A DNA stretch of 64,000 nucleotides from Leucobacter soli (GTDB lineage Bacteria; Actinomycetota; Actinomycetes; Actinomycetales; Microbacteriaceae). The position numbers and the translations under genes were made by a program. The stretch spans positions 71,522 through 135,521 of the forward strand of contig NZ_CAJVAP010000003.1 in assembly GCF_910593785.1 (NCBI RefSeq), in the 5' to 3' direction. The notes below the pieces were generated by a model. That model had not been told where the DNA came from. It saw only the letters and a list, made by a program, of their open reading frames with translations, and made no database searches. This document shows positions 8,849-15,883 of this stretch, in pieces. How positions within the stretch are numbered: the stretch's first letter is position 1; each line of letters starts with the position of its first letter.

Positions 8849-9874
8849 TCAGACGGCGGGCTGCTGCTGGGTGATGCAGTGGATGCCGCCGCCTCGGGCG
8901 AAGAGCGGTCGAGCGTCGAGGCCGATCACCTCGCGCCCGGGATAGAACTCGCGCAGCACGCCGAGGGCGAGGTCGTCGGCCGGGTCGTCGAAGGCGCAGG
9001 CGAGCACCGCCCCGTTGATGACGACGTGGTTGACGTAGCTGTAGTCCACGAATCCTTCGTCGTCGCGCAGCGTCTCGGGTGCGGGCAGGTCGAGGATGTC
9101 GAAGGCGGCGCCGTTGTCGTCTCGGTAGCGCTCGGCCGTCGCACGGTTGACCCGGGCGATCTCGTGGTCGGGGTGCGAGGCGGAGTCCTGCCGGTGCATG
9201 AGCAGCACGTCGGGGGTCGGGAAGACGGCGAGGATGTCACTGTGGCCCCGGGTGCCGAAGCGCTCGTGGTCGCGGCTGAGTCCGCGCGGCAGCCAGAGGG
9301 CGCTCGTCGTACCGATGGTCCGCTCCAGCTCGGCCTCGACGCGCTCCTTCGTCCAGCCGGGGTTGCGGCCGGGATCGAGCTGCACGGTCTCGGTGAGGAC
9401 GACGCGACCCGTGCCGTCGACCTGGATCCCGCCGCCCTCGTTCGTCATCTCGCTGTCGATGAGCTCCGCGCCGGAGGCCTCGGCCACGATCCGACCGATG
9501 TGCCGGTCCTTGTCCCAGTGCGCCCAGTCCTGGCCGCCCCAGCCGTTGAAGACGAAGTTCACGGCGCCGAGACGTCCGTCGTCGCCGATCACGAAGCTCG
9601 GCCCGATGTCCCGCATCCAGGCGTCGTCGAGCGGCGCGACGAGCTGTTCGATGCCGCCGGCCAGGTACCGGCGGGCGATGCTCTCGTCGCCGGGGTTGAC
9701 CACGACGGTCACCGCCTGGAACTCGCTCGCCGCGTTCGCGACGGACGCCCAGGTGCGCCGCGCCTCTTCGACCTCCGCCTCTGACTCGCCGAGGGCATAG
9801 CCCTCGGTCGGCCAGGCGAGCCAGAGGCGCTCCTGCGGATGTCCCTCGATCGGCATGCGCCAGCTCGTCATCAT
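8849..9874 (-). CDS. aguA: agmatine deiminase / peptidylarginine-deiminase family
   Basis: This 341-residue enzyme should hydrolyse agmatine to N-carbamoylputrescine and ammonia. Visible family signatures are RMPIEGHPQERLWLAWP at the N terminus, the substrate Asp in MRDIGP (residues 87-92), NEGGGI (145-150), the catalytic His in RGHSDI (His211) and the nucleophile Cys333 in GGGIHCITQQ. Length matches the family. Two adjacent ATG codons (9874 and 9871) are possible starts. No N-carbamoylputrescine amidase gene is nearby, so the next step must be elsewhere or the substrate may differ. Confidence 0.88.
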   Translation of the reverse strand: MMTSWRMPIEGHPQERLWLAWPTEGYALGESEAEVEEARRTWASVANAASEFQAVTVVVNPGDESIARRYLAGGIEQLVAPLDDAWMRDIGPSFVIGDDGRLGAVNFVFNGWGGQDWAHWDKDRHIGRIVAEASGAELIDSEMTNEGGGIQVDGTGRVVLTETVQLDPGRNPGWTKERVEAELERTIGTTSALWLPRGLSRDHERFGTRGHSDILAVFPTPDVLLMHRQDSASHPDHEIARVNRATAERYRDDNGAAFDILDLPAPETLRDDEGFVDYSYVNHVVINGAVLACAFDDPADDLALGVLREFYPGREVIGLDARPLFARGGGIHCITQQQPAV

Positions 9875-9912
9875 CGACCTCGTCTCTCATCGCGCGGTGT
9901 GCGGCTCGACTC

Positions 9913-9943
9913 AGTCTACGAGGGTGCCGGGCGAGAAATCTCG
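9913..9943 (-). promoter_or_regulatory. aguA promoter with overlapping palindrome
   Basis: On the minus strand a -10 TAGACT (complement of 9913-9918) would start transcription about 35 bases before the aguA start codon. The perfect 12-base palindrome CGAGAAATCTCG (9932-9943) covers the -35 position, where no good -35 hexamer exists. This fits an operator for an activator or repressor. Confidence 0.45.
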
Positions 9944-9983
9944 TGGTCCGGAAGGGCGCGTCGAAATATTCATTGATCGGTAG

Positions 9984-9992
9984 AAGATATAT
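9984..9992. promoter_or_regulatory. AAGATATAT motif, copy 1 (candidate operator)
   Basis: AAGATATAT sits in an AT-rich patch midway between the divergent aguA and permease promoters. The same nonamer, inverted, sits midway between the divergent fprA and P450 promoters (14518-14526). In a 70% GC background this is a plausible shared binding site for the locus regulator. Confidence 0.4.
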
Positions 9993-10034
9993 TTTCACGG
10001 CGTCCCGGATGGGCAGATTCATCGGCCTGGCTTA

Positions 10035-10063
10035 TTGCAAACTAAAACATCTATGTGTAGGTT
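10035..10063 (+). promoter_or_regulatory. promoter of the amine/amino acid permease gene
   Basis: TTGCAA (10035-10040) and TAGGTT (10058-10063) are separated by exactly 17 bases, a good sigma-70-type promoter in an AT-rich patch. The start codon follows at 10128, leaving a leader of about 55 bases. Confidence 0.6.
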
Positions 10064-10127
10064 GATTCGTGACCGGGCTGCAGTCGGCACGCCCGGCGGG
10101 GAATGAGTACGAGGGAGTACCCGGACC

Positions 10128-11720
10128 ATGAATGATCAGTCGACCACGGCTGTCGAGCACGACGAGGATGCCGCCCACCTGGCATCGCTCGGCTACAGCT
10201 ACGACACTACGTTCAAGCGCGAGATGAGTTTCTGGGGGAACGTCTCGCTCGGCTTCACCTACCTATCGCCCATCGCGGGCATCTACGCGATGTTCGCCTT
10301 CTCGTTCATGGCCGCCGGCCCGCCCATGGCCTGGGCGCTGGTCATCGCCCTCGTCGGCCAGTTCTTCGTGGCGCTCATCTTCGGCGAGGTCGTCTCGAAC
10401 TACCCGGTCGCGGGTGGCGTCTACCCGTGGTCGCGGCGACTCTGGGGACGCAAGTGGGCGTGGATGAACGGCTGGATCTACGTCGTCGCCCTCGTCGGCA
10501 CCATCGCGGCGGTCGCCTACAGCGTCGCGCCGTTCCTGATCGACGCCTTCCTGGGGTACGACGAGGCGCGCCCTGCGCCCACCGCGGGAGTCACGGTGCT
10601 GGTCGCCCTCGGCGTCCTGCTCGTCGCATCCGTGCTGAACTACTCGGGGACCAAGGTGCTGAGCCTCGCGGCCACGGTCGGCCTCATCGCCGAGATGATC
10701 GGCTCGGTCGCCATCGGCGTGTACCTGATCATCCGCAACTTCGTGTTCCTGGCCGGCAACGACCCCGAGCACCCCGGCCACTCCTTCTCGGTCTTCTTCA
10801 CGAACGAGATCACCGCGGCCGATGGCACGGTGACCGCGATCGGTGCCGATGGACCCTTCGGCAGCGGCGTCGGCGGCTACTTCGGCGCCTTCGCATGGGC
10901 TGCGCTGATCGGCATGTACGCCTACTACGGCTTCGAGGCCAACGGCGACGTCGCCGAAGAGGTGAAGGATCCCGGCCGCCAGGTGCCGAAGTCGATGCGC
11001 ATGACGCTCTACGTCGGCGGCCTCACCGCGAACCTGCTGGTGTTCGCGCTCGTGCTCGCCGTGCCGGACTACTCCAAGGTCGCCGACGGCACCGTGGCGA
11101 ACCCGATCAGCGCCGCGATCAGCGACGCCTTCGGCCCGGTCTTCCCGATCGTCATGATCATCGTGTGCATCGCCTTCATCTCGTGCGTCACGAGCCTCCA
11201 GGCGGCCGCGAGCCGACTGCTCTTCTCGATGGGCCGCGACGGGTTCCTCCCGGCCTCGCGGTGGCTGGCCCACCACACGCCGCGACGCGGCGTGCCGAGC
11301 AACGCGGTGATCACCGCGGCCGTGTTCCCGGCGCTGGCGATCCTGCTCTCGCTGTTCGCCGAGAACGCGCTCACCGCGCTCATCGCCTTCGGCACCGTCG
11401 GCATCTACATCGGCTTCCAGATGGTGGTGCTGGCCGCGCTGCGCGCCAGGATCAAGGGCTGGAAGCCGGCGGGCAAGTTCAAGCTCGGCGCGTGGGCGTA
11501 TCCGATCAACATCCTCGCCCTCCTCTGGGGCGTGCTGGCCATCGTGAACATCTCGTTCCCGTGGCCGGTGAACGACAACACCTTCCTCGACTGGGCCGTG
11601 CTGATCGTGCTGCTCATCGTGCTGGTGATCGGCTTCGTCTACATGCTGGCCACGAAGGCGCACCTCCGCGGCGACGCCCCCGCGGGCGACGCCAGCGGAG
11701 CGATCAAGACCGTCGTCTGA
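10128..11720 (+). CDS. APC-superfamily amino acid/polyamine permease
   Basis: This 530-residue membrane transporter has roughly 12-14 hydrophobic helices and APC-family features: a first helix region GNVSLGFTYLSPIAGIYAMFAFS and the consensus YYGFEANGDVAEEVKDPGRQVPKSM near residues 265-290. It resembles the GABA/amine permease branch. It should import an amine or amino acid across the inner membrane. It is divergent from aguA and followed by a gamma-glutamyl-amine hydrolase gene after a terminator-like hairpin. The specific substrate (putrescine, agmatine, GABA or a cyclic amine) is inferred from context only. Confidence 0.88.
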   Translation: MNDQSTTAVEHDEDAAHLASLGYSYDTTFKREMSFWGNVSLGFTYLSPIAGIYAMFAFSFMAAGPPMAWALVIALVGQFFVALIFGEVVSNYPVAGGVYPWSRRLWGRKWAWMNGWIYVVALVGTIAAVAYSVAPFLIDAFLGYDEARPAPTAGVTVLVALGVLLVASVLNYSGTKVLSLAATVGLIAEMIGSVAIGVYLIIRNFVFLAGNDPEHPGHSFSVFFTNEITAADGTVTAIGADGPFGSGVGGYFGAFAWAALIGMYAYYGFEANGDVAEEVKDPGRQVPKSMRMTLYVGGLTANLLVFALVLAVPDYSKVADGTVANPISAAISDAFGPVFPIVMIIVCIAFISCVTSLQAAASRLLFSMGRDGFLPASRWLAHHTPRRGVPSNAVITAAVFPALAILLSLFAENALTALIAFGTVGIYIGFQMVVLAALRARIKGWKPAGKFKLGAWAYPINILALLWGVLAIVNISFPWPVNDNTFLDWAVLIVLLIVLVIGFVYMLATKAHLRGDAPAGDASGAIKTVV

Positions 11721-11728
11721 TCCGCGTT

Positions 11729-11760
11729 CGGGCGCCGGCTCCCTCGCCGGCCGCCCGTTC
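11729..11760 (+). terminator. GC-rich hairpin after the permease gene
   Basis: CGGGCGCCGGC (11729-11739) pairs with GCCGGCCGCCCG (11746-11757, one bulged C) around a six-base loop, followed by TTCGTC. It may terminate or attenuate the permease transcript before the downstream hydrolase gene. Confidence 0.5.
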
Positions 11761-11798
11761 GTCTGCCCGGGATCAGCGGAGAAGAAGGAGGAGCGAGC

Positions 11799-12584
11799 GT
11801 GACAGATCTAGTCGTCGACCCCGAACGTTTCATCCACGGCGAGGAGGATCCCGCCGGCCCGCTCATCCCCGTAGTGGTGTCGCTGACCTTCCCCGGGATG
11901 AACCGCAGCGCCCACGACCTCGCGCTCGACCTCACGGTCACGGCGTTCGACGAGGTGCGACGCGCCGGCGGCCGACCCCGGCTGGTGGACTCCGCCGCGG
12001 CGGCTCCCCCGGAGAGCGCGGCCGTGTGCGACGAGGCCGACGCCGTGCTGTTCCTCGGGGGCGGAGACGTCGACGTCCGCTGCTACGGGTACACGGGCCC
12101 CGAGCCGCGCGGCTACTACGGAGTCGATGCGGATGCGGATCGCTTCTGCCTCGATCTCATCCGCGAGAGCGTCCGGCGCGACCTGCCCGTGCTCGCGCTC
12201 TGCCGAGGCTCGCAATTGCTCAACGTCGCCTACGGCGGCACGCTGATCCCCGACATCGAGGACTGGCGGATCCACCGCGGGCCGGGCGGCGACGAACTGA
12301 TGATCGACGAGGCGTTGACGCTCGAGCCCGATTCCCGCATCGCGGCGATCCTCGGCCGGACCGAGGCGATCGTGCGCAACGGGCATCACCAGGCGGTGGA
12401 CCGGGTCGGCGAGGAGCTCCGCCCGGTCGCGTTCGCGGCGGACGGCATCGTCGAGGCCACCGAGCATCGGTCGGCGAGCTGGGTCGTCGGCGTGCAGTGG
12501 CACCCGGAGGAGGCCGGAGCCGACGTGGCCGATCGGCATCGGATTTTCGACGCGTTCGTGGAACAGGGGCGCGGCGACCGCTGA
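11799..12584 (+). CDS. gamma-glutamyl-gamma-aminobutyrate hydrolase-like class I amidotransferase (first copy)
   Basis: This 261-residue protein belongs to the peptidase C26/PuuD group. The nucleophile is Cys135 in LALCRGSQLLN, and the dyad His235 and Glu237 lie in GVQWHPEE. In the Puu pathway such an enzyme frees GABA from gamma-glutamyl-GABA, or more broadly removes the glutamyl tag from a gamma-glutamylated amino acid. The GTG start at 11799 follows GAAGAAGGAGGAG. A second, divergent homologue lies at 18052, at the other end of the P450/GS operon. The pair brackets the locus and may handle different gamma-glutamyl products. Confidence 0.85.
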   Translation: MTDLVVDPERFIHGEEDPAGPLIPVVVSLTFPGMNRSAHDLALDLTVTAFDEVRRAGGRPRLVDSAAAAPPESAAVCDEADAVLFLGGGDVDVRCYGYTGPEPRGYYGVDADADRFCLDLIRESVRRDLPVLALCRGSQLLNVAYGGTLIPDIEDWRIHRGPGGDELMIDEALTLEPDSRIAAILGRTEAIVRNGHHQAVDRVGEELRPVAFAADGIVEATEHRSASWVVGVQWHPEEAGADVADRHRIFDAFVEQGRGDR

Positions 12585-12599
12585 GCCGGTCGGGGCCCT

Positions 12600-12620
12600 C
12601 CCCGCGCGGGTTACGCGGGG
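12600..12620. terminator. hairpin between convergent hydrolase and flavodoxin genes
   Basis: CCCCGCG (12600-12606) and CGCGGGG (12614-12620) form a perfect 7-base-pair stem with a seven-base loop. The loop's TTA (12611-12613) is the minus-strand stop codon of the flavodoxin gene. It is a likely bidirectional terminator, without a T-run. Confidence 0.45.
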
Positions 12621-13075
12621 ACCGAGAGCCCGGCTACCTCGAGCACGCCCGGCAGCCACTCGAGCGCGATGTCGCTCGGCAGATCCCACGACGAGGCGTC
12701 GTGGCGGCCGTAGTCGCCGACCCGCTCGGCGCCCTGCGCGGCGAAGCGGCGATCGATGTGCTCGCTGCCCTGGCTGTAGGTCTCCTCGTAGAAGCTGTCG
12801 CCCAGGCCGAACATGGCGTAACGGACACCGCTGAGGTCGGGCAGCGCGGCGTCGAAGGCCTCCGCGAAGGGCAGCGCCGTGTTCGGGAGCTCGCCGTCGC
12901 CGTGGGTCGAGCAGATCACCAGGTAGAAGGTGTCGGCCCGGAGGTCGTTCGGGTCGAAGTTCTGCAGGTCGAAGACCTCGACCTCGTCGTGGGTCTCGCG
13001 CAGCTTCGCTCCGAGGTCGTCGGCGATCAGCTCGCTGTTGCCGGATTCGGTGCCGTAGAGGACGGTGATCTTCAC
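12611..13075 (-). CDS. flavodoxin (CysJ/cindoxin-like FMN protein), P450 redox partner
   Basis: This 154-residue single-domain flavodoxin has the FMN phosphate loop GTESGNSE (residues 8-15), the second FMN loop STHGDGELPNTA (56-67) and LGDSFYEE near 90. The STHGDGELPN loop resembles FMN domains of sulfite reductase and P450 reductases and cindoxin rather than classical short flavodoxins. The GTG start at 13075 is chosen because it begins the conserved KITVLYGT strand and follows AAGGACC at good distance; a longer frame upstream lacks family features. It lies 79 bases after an FprA-type reductase on the same strand and next to a divergent P450, so it likely carries electrons from NADPH via FprA to the P450. 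Confidence 0.88.
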   Translation of the reverse strand: MKITVLYGTESGNSELIADDLGAKLRETHDEVEVFDLQNFDPNDLRADTFYLVICSTHGDGELPNTALPFAEAFDAALPDLSGVRYAMFGLGDSFYEETYSQGSEHIDRRFAAQGAERVGDYGRHDASSWDLPSDIALEWLPGVLEVAGLSVPA

Positions 13076-13154
13076 TGTGGGTGGTCCTTTCGAAGTGGTG
13101 CCGCAGCGCGGTGTTCGGGCGCCGTGGTCGGATCGTGAGTCGGGGTGGGCCCGC

Positions 13155-14423
13155 TCAGGGTTCTTCTCGGGCGATGGCGACCATCGCCTCGTGGTCGGTG
13201 AGCTTGCGGCGGGCGCGGTCGTCCGGCGCGAGCTCGCGCTCGTGCTGTTCGAGCCGCAGCCACTGCTCGTAGGAGACGGCGCGCTCGTGCACGGTGCCGG
13301 GCAGGCCGTCGTAGCCGGGTTTGGGGTCGCCATCGAGCGTACCCGAGGCGAGGTCGGCGAGGATCTCGTCGGCTACGGACTTGGCGCACGCGCGGTTCTC
13401 GGGAATGGCGCCCCGAGGCCCGCGCTTCGCCCATCCGGTGCGGTAGAGTCCGGGGCGGATCCGGCCGGTCTCGGACGCCTGCTCCACCAGTTCGGCGAGC
13501 GCGTCGTCGGTGCGGGTGAACCCGATCGCGGTGAGCACGGAGCTCGCCGGGATCAGCTCCACGCCGGCCGCCGTGGTGATCTCGACGCCCTCGACCTTCC
13601 CTTCGCCGACGATGCGCAGCGGGGTGGAGCCGAAGCGGAGCGCGACCTCCGGACCGTCGTGGTGCGGGCGATCGGCGCTGACGAGGTCGGCGAGAGCGGC
13701 GAGCCGCGCGGTGGCGATTCGATCCCCGTCGACCGGCGACGTATCGCCGAGTTCGGGGGCCGAGTACCGCGCGCGGGGGAGCGCCGCGAGCTCCTTCAGC
13801 ATCTGGGGGTCGCTCTTCGCAGCGGCCGGTGCGGACCGGTTCAGGAGGGTCACGCGCTCGGCCGGTGCGGAGAGGTAGGCGTCGAGCGCGTGGTCGGCGA
13901 TGTCGCTGTCGATGTAGCCCGATCGATCCTTGACCAGGAAGCGGAGGAGGTCGATGGCGACGTTGCCGCCGCCGATGATGACCACGTCGTCGCCGAGCGC
14001 CGGCAGGAACGGGCGTTCGCCGGGGTGCGAGTTGAGCACGCGCGTGATGGTCCCGGATCCGTAGATGCCCGGGAGGTCCTCGCCGGGGATCCCGATGCGG
14101 GCGTCGTCGCTCAGCCCGGTGGCGAGCACCACGACGTCGAAGGCCGCGCACAGCTCGTCGAGGCCGAGGTCGCGCCCCACCTCGATGTCGCCGGCGAAGC
14201 GCACGGCCGGGTCGGCGAAGAGGCGATCGAACTGGCGGGTGATGGTCTTCGTGCTCTGGTGATCCGCGGCGACGCCGTATCGGATCAGGCCGTACGGGGA
14301 GGGGAGGCGGTCGAAGACGGTGATCTCGATCTCCTGCGCTCCGCGCAGCATCGCCTGCGCCAGGTAGCAGCCGGCCGGCCCGCTGCCGAGCACGGCGAGG
14401 CGTAGCGGTGATGGATGCGGCAT
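13155..14423 (-). CDS. ferredoxin/flavodoxin-NADP+ reductase, FprA (adrenodoxin reductase) type
   Basis: This 422-residue flavoprotein has the N-terminal FAD dinucleotide loop LGSGPAGCYLA (residues 12-22), the conserved DRLPSPYGLIRYGVAADH segment near 38-55, and a second NADP-binding loop GGGNVAIDLLR near 151-161. C-terminal conserved pieces include TGWAKRGPRGAIPENR. This class passes electrons from NADPH to a small carrier, here most likely the flavodoxin encoded downstream. The ATG at 14423 follows a strong GAAGGAG site. The gene is divergent from the P450 operon across an AT-rich 211-base regulatory region. Confidence 0.9.
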   Translation of the reverse strand: MPHPSPLRLAVLGSGPAGCYLAQAMLRGAQEIEITVFDRLPSPYGLIRYGVAADHQSTKTITRQFDRLFADPAVRFAGDIEVGRDLGLDELCAAFDVVVLATGLSDDARIGIPGEDLPGIYGSGTITRVLNSHPGERPFLPALGDDVVIIGGGNVAIDLLRFLVKDRSGYIDSDIADHALDAYLSAPAERVTLLNRSAPAAAKSDPQMLKELAALPRARYSAPELGDTSPVDGDRIATARLAALADLVSADRPHHDGPEVALRFGSTPLRIVGEGKVEGVEITTAAGVELIPASSVLTAIGFTRTDDALAELVEQASETGRIRPGLYRTGWAKRGPRGAIPENRACAKSVADEILADLASGTLDGDPKPGYDGLPGTVHERAVSYEQWLRLEQHERELAPDDRARRKLTDHEAMVAIAREEP

Positions 14424-14456
14424 GTCGGCTCCTTCGCAGTCAGCGTCGCGTGATCC

Positions 14457-14485
14457 AGTGTACCCATAAAGATTTAATTAGTGAA
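14457..14485 (-). promoter_or_regulatory. promoter of the fprA-flavodoxin operon
   Basis: On the minus strand TTCACT (complement of 14480-14485) and TACACT (complement of 14457-14462) are 17 bases apart. The start codon lies about 34 bases after the -10. The region is AT-rich in contrast to its surroundings. Confidence 0.55.
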
Positions 14486-14517
14486 TGTATAAATTCGCCG
14501 AGTATCAAGGCTGCAGG

Positions 14518-14526
14518 ATATATCTT
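14518..14526. promoter_or_regulatory. ATATATCTT motif, copy 2 of the shared candidate operator
   Basis: This nonamer is the reverse complement of the AAGATATAT at 9984-9992. It contains the palindrome GATATATC (14517-14524) and lies between the divergent fprA and P450 promoters, where one regulator could control both operons. Confidence 0.4.
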
Positions 14527-14544
14527 GAGAATTCGCTGGAGCGC

Positions 14545-14573
14545 TTGCGTCGTAAAAGATTCACGTATAGCGT
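14545..14573 (+). promoter_or_regulatory. promoter of the P450/GS-like operon
   Basis: TTGCGT (14545-14550) and TAGCGT (14568-14573) are separated by 17 bases. Transcription would start near 14580, about 55 bases before the P450 start codon, which has an AAGGGAG site at 14623-14629. Confidence 0.6.
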
Positions 14574-14634
14574 ATTTCTTGATAGGGCTCATGCGAGGTC
14601 GCGCGAGCCACGGATCTTCGACAAGGGAGTACGA

Positions 14635-15852
14635 ATGACCGCAACGATCGACGAGGTCCCCTACCTCGACATCTCGGCCCCCGACTTCGCCATGAGTTCG
14701 GAGCAGGTGCGCGACGCGCGCGAGCGCAGCTGGTATGCGCGCACGAACTACGGCGTCGCGGTACTGCGCTACCAAGAGGTCACCGAGCTGCTGAAGCACC
14801 CGAGCCTCAACCAGGGCAGCGCCAAGTGGCCCGAGCACCACGGCGTCCACAGCGGCCTCTTCTACGACTGGTGGAGCAAGAACCTCCTCGTGCTCGAGGG
14901 CGACGAGCACCACCGCATCCGGCGGCTGCTCAACCCGGCCTTCTCGCCGCGCGTCGCCGAATCCCTGAAGCCCGAGTTCGCCGACATCGCGCTCGAACTG
15001 ATCGAGAACATGAAGGCCAAGCAGGCGCGCGGCGAGCAGGTCGAGTACGTCGCCGACTTCTCCGAGCCCTTCGCCACCCGCGCCCTCTGCGCCATGATGG
15101 GCCTCTCGCACGAGCACTGGCCGTTCATCGCCGACCGGGCGAACACAGTGGGATACGCGCTGAGCGTCAGCATCAAGGAGGACATCGACCGGATCGACCG
15201 CGCCGTGCACGAGTTGTACGACTTCGTCGATACGCTCATCCAGGAGCGCACCGCCGAGCCCGGCGAGGACGTCGTCTCGCGCCTCATCGGCTTCACCGCG
15301 CACGGTGACAAGCTGAGCGACGCCGAGCTGCGCAACGCCCTCGTGCTGATGCTCTTCGGCGGTATGGACACCACTCGGAACCAGCTCGGGCTCATCGTCC
15401 AGACCTACATCCGGAACCCCGAGCAGTGGGAACTGCTCGCGCAGGATCCCGAGGGCCTCGCGAAGCCCGCGCTCGAGGAGGCGCTGCGCGTCAACCCGAC
15501 CACGCGGTGGGTCACGCGCGAGGCAAACGAGGACTTCGAGTACAACGGCCTGCAGATCGAGAAGGGCACCACGGTGCACCTCTTCACCATGGCGAGCGGC
15601 ACCGACCCGGAGGCCTACCCCGATCCCGAGATCGATCTGCTCGCCAAGGATCGCAAGCCCCATCACACCTTCGGCGGAGGCGTGCACCACTGCCTGGGCC
15701 ACTACATCGCCCGCGCCGATATGAGCATCGCCCTGCCGCTGCTGGCGCAGCACTTCACCGATCTCTCCTGCCCCGGCGGAGACGAATGGCTGCCGGACTC
15801 CGGCAACACCGGACCCGTTCGCTACCCGCTCGACTTCAGCGTCCGCAGCTGA
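14635..15852 (+). CDS. cytochrome P450 (candidate cyclic-amine hydroxylase)
   Basis: This 405-residue soluble bacterial P450 has the oxygen-activating I-helix motif FGGMDTT (residues 241-247), the K-helix ExxR as Glu282-Ala-Leu-Arg285, and the heme loop FGGGVHHCLGH with Cys353 as thiolate ligand. The ATG at 14635 follows AAGGGAG; the frame is open upstream but lacks family features. It is the first gene of an operon with a glutamine-synthetase-like ligase, and a flavodoxin and reductase are encoded divergently. The mycobacterial PipA/MorA P450s that open piperidine, pyrrolidine or morpholine rings lie beside comparable ligases and a GntR regulator, so a secondary-amine substrate is likely but unproven. 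Confidence 0.9.
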   Translation: MTATIDEVPYLDISAPDFAMSSEQVRDARERSWYARTNYGVAVLRYQEVTELLKHPSLNQGSAKWPEHHGVHSGLFYDWWSKNLLVLEGDEHHRIRRLLNPAFSPRVAESLKPEFADIALELIENMKAKQARGEQVEYVADFSEPFATRALCAMMGLSHEHWPFIADRANTVGYALSVSIKEDIDRIDRAVHELYDFVDTLIQERTAEPGEDVVSRLIGFTAHGDKLSDAELRNALVLMLFGGMDTTRNQLGLIVQTYIRNPEQWELLAQDPEGLAKPALEEALRVNPTTRWVTREANEDFEYNGLQIEKGTTVHLFTMASGTDPEAYPDPEIDLLAKDRKPHHTFGGGVHHCLGHYIARADMSIALPLLAQHFTDLSCPGGDEWLPDSGNTGPVRYPLDFSVRS

Positions 15853-15883
15853 CCCCACCGTCAGAGACGACGAAAGGAAACCC

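Noticed and set aside
13076-13333. Longer start for the flavodoxin frame
   Set aside because: The additional residues are Pro/Thr/Ser-rich and enter the reductase gene; the family fold starts at the GTG at 13075 with its own ribosome site.
14485-14634. N-terminal extension of the P450 frame by 50 codons
   Set aside because: The extension covers the predicted promoter, reads as AT-rich noncoding sequence and lacks P450 similarity; AAGGGAG supports ATG 14635.
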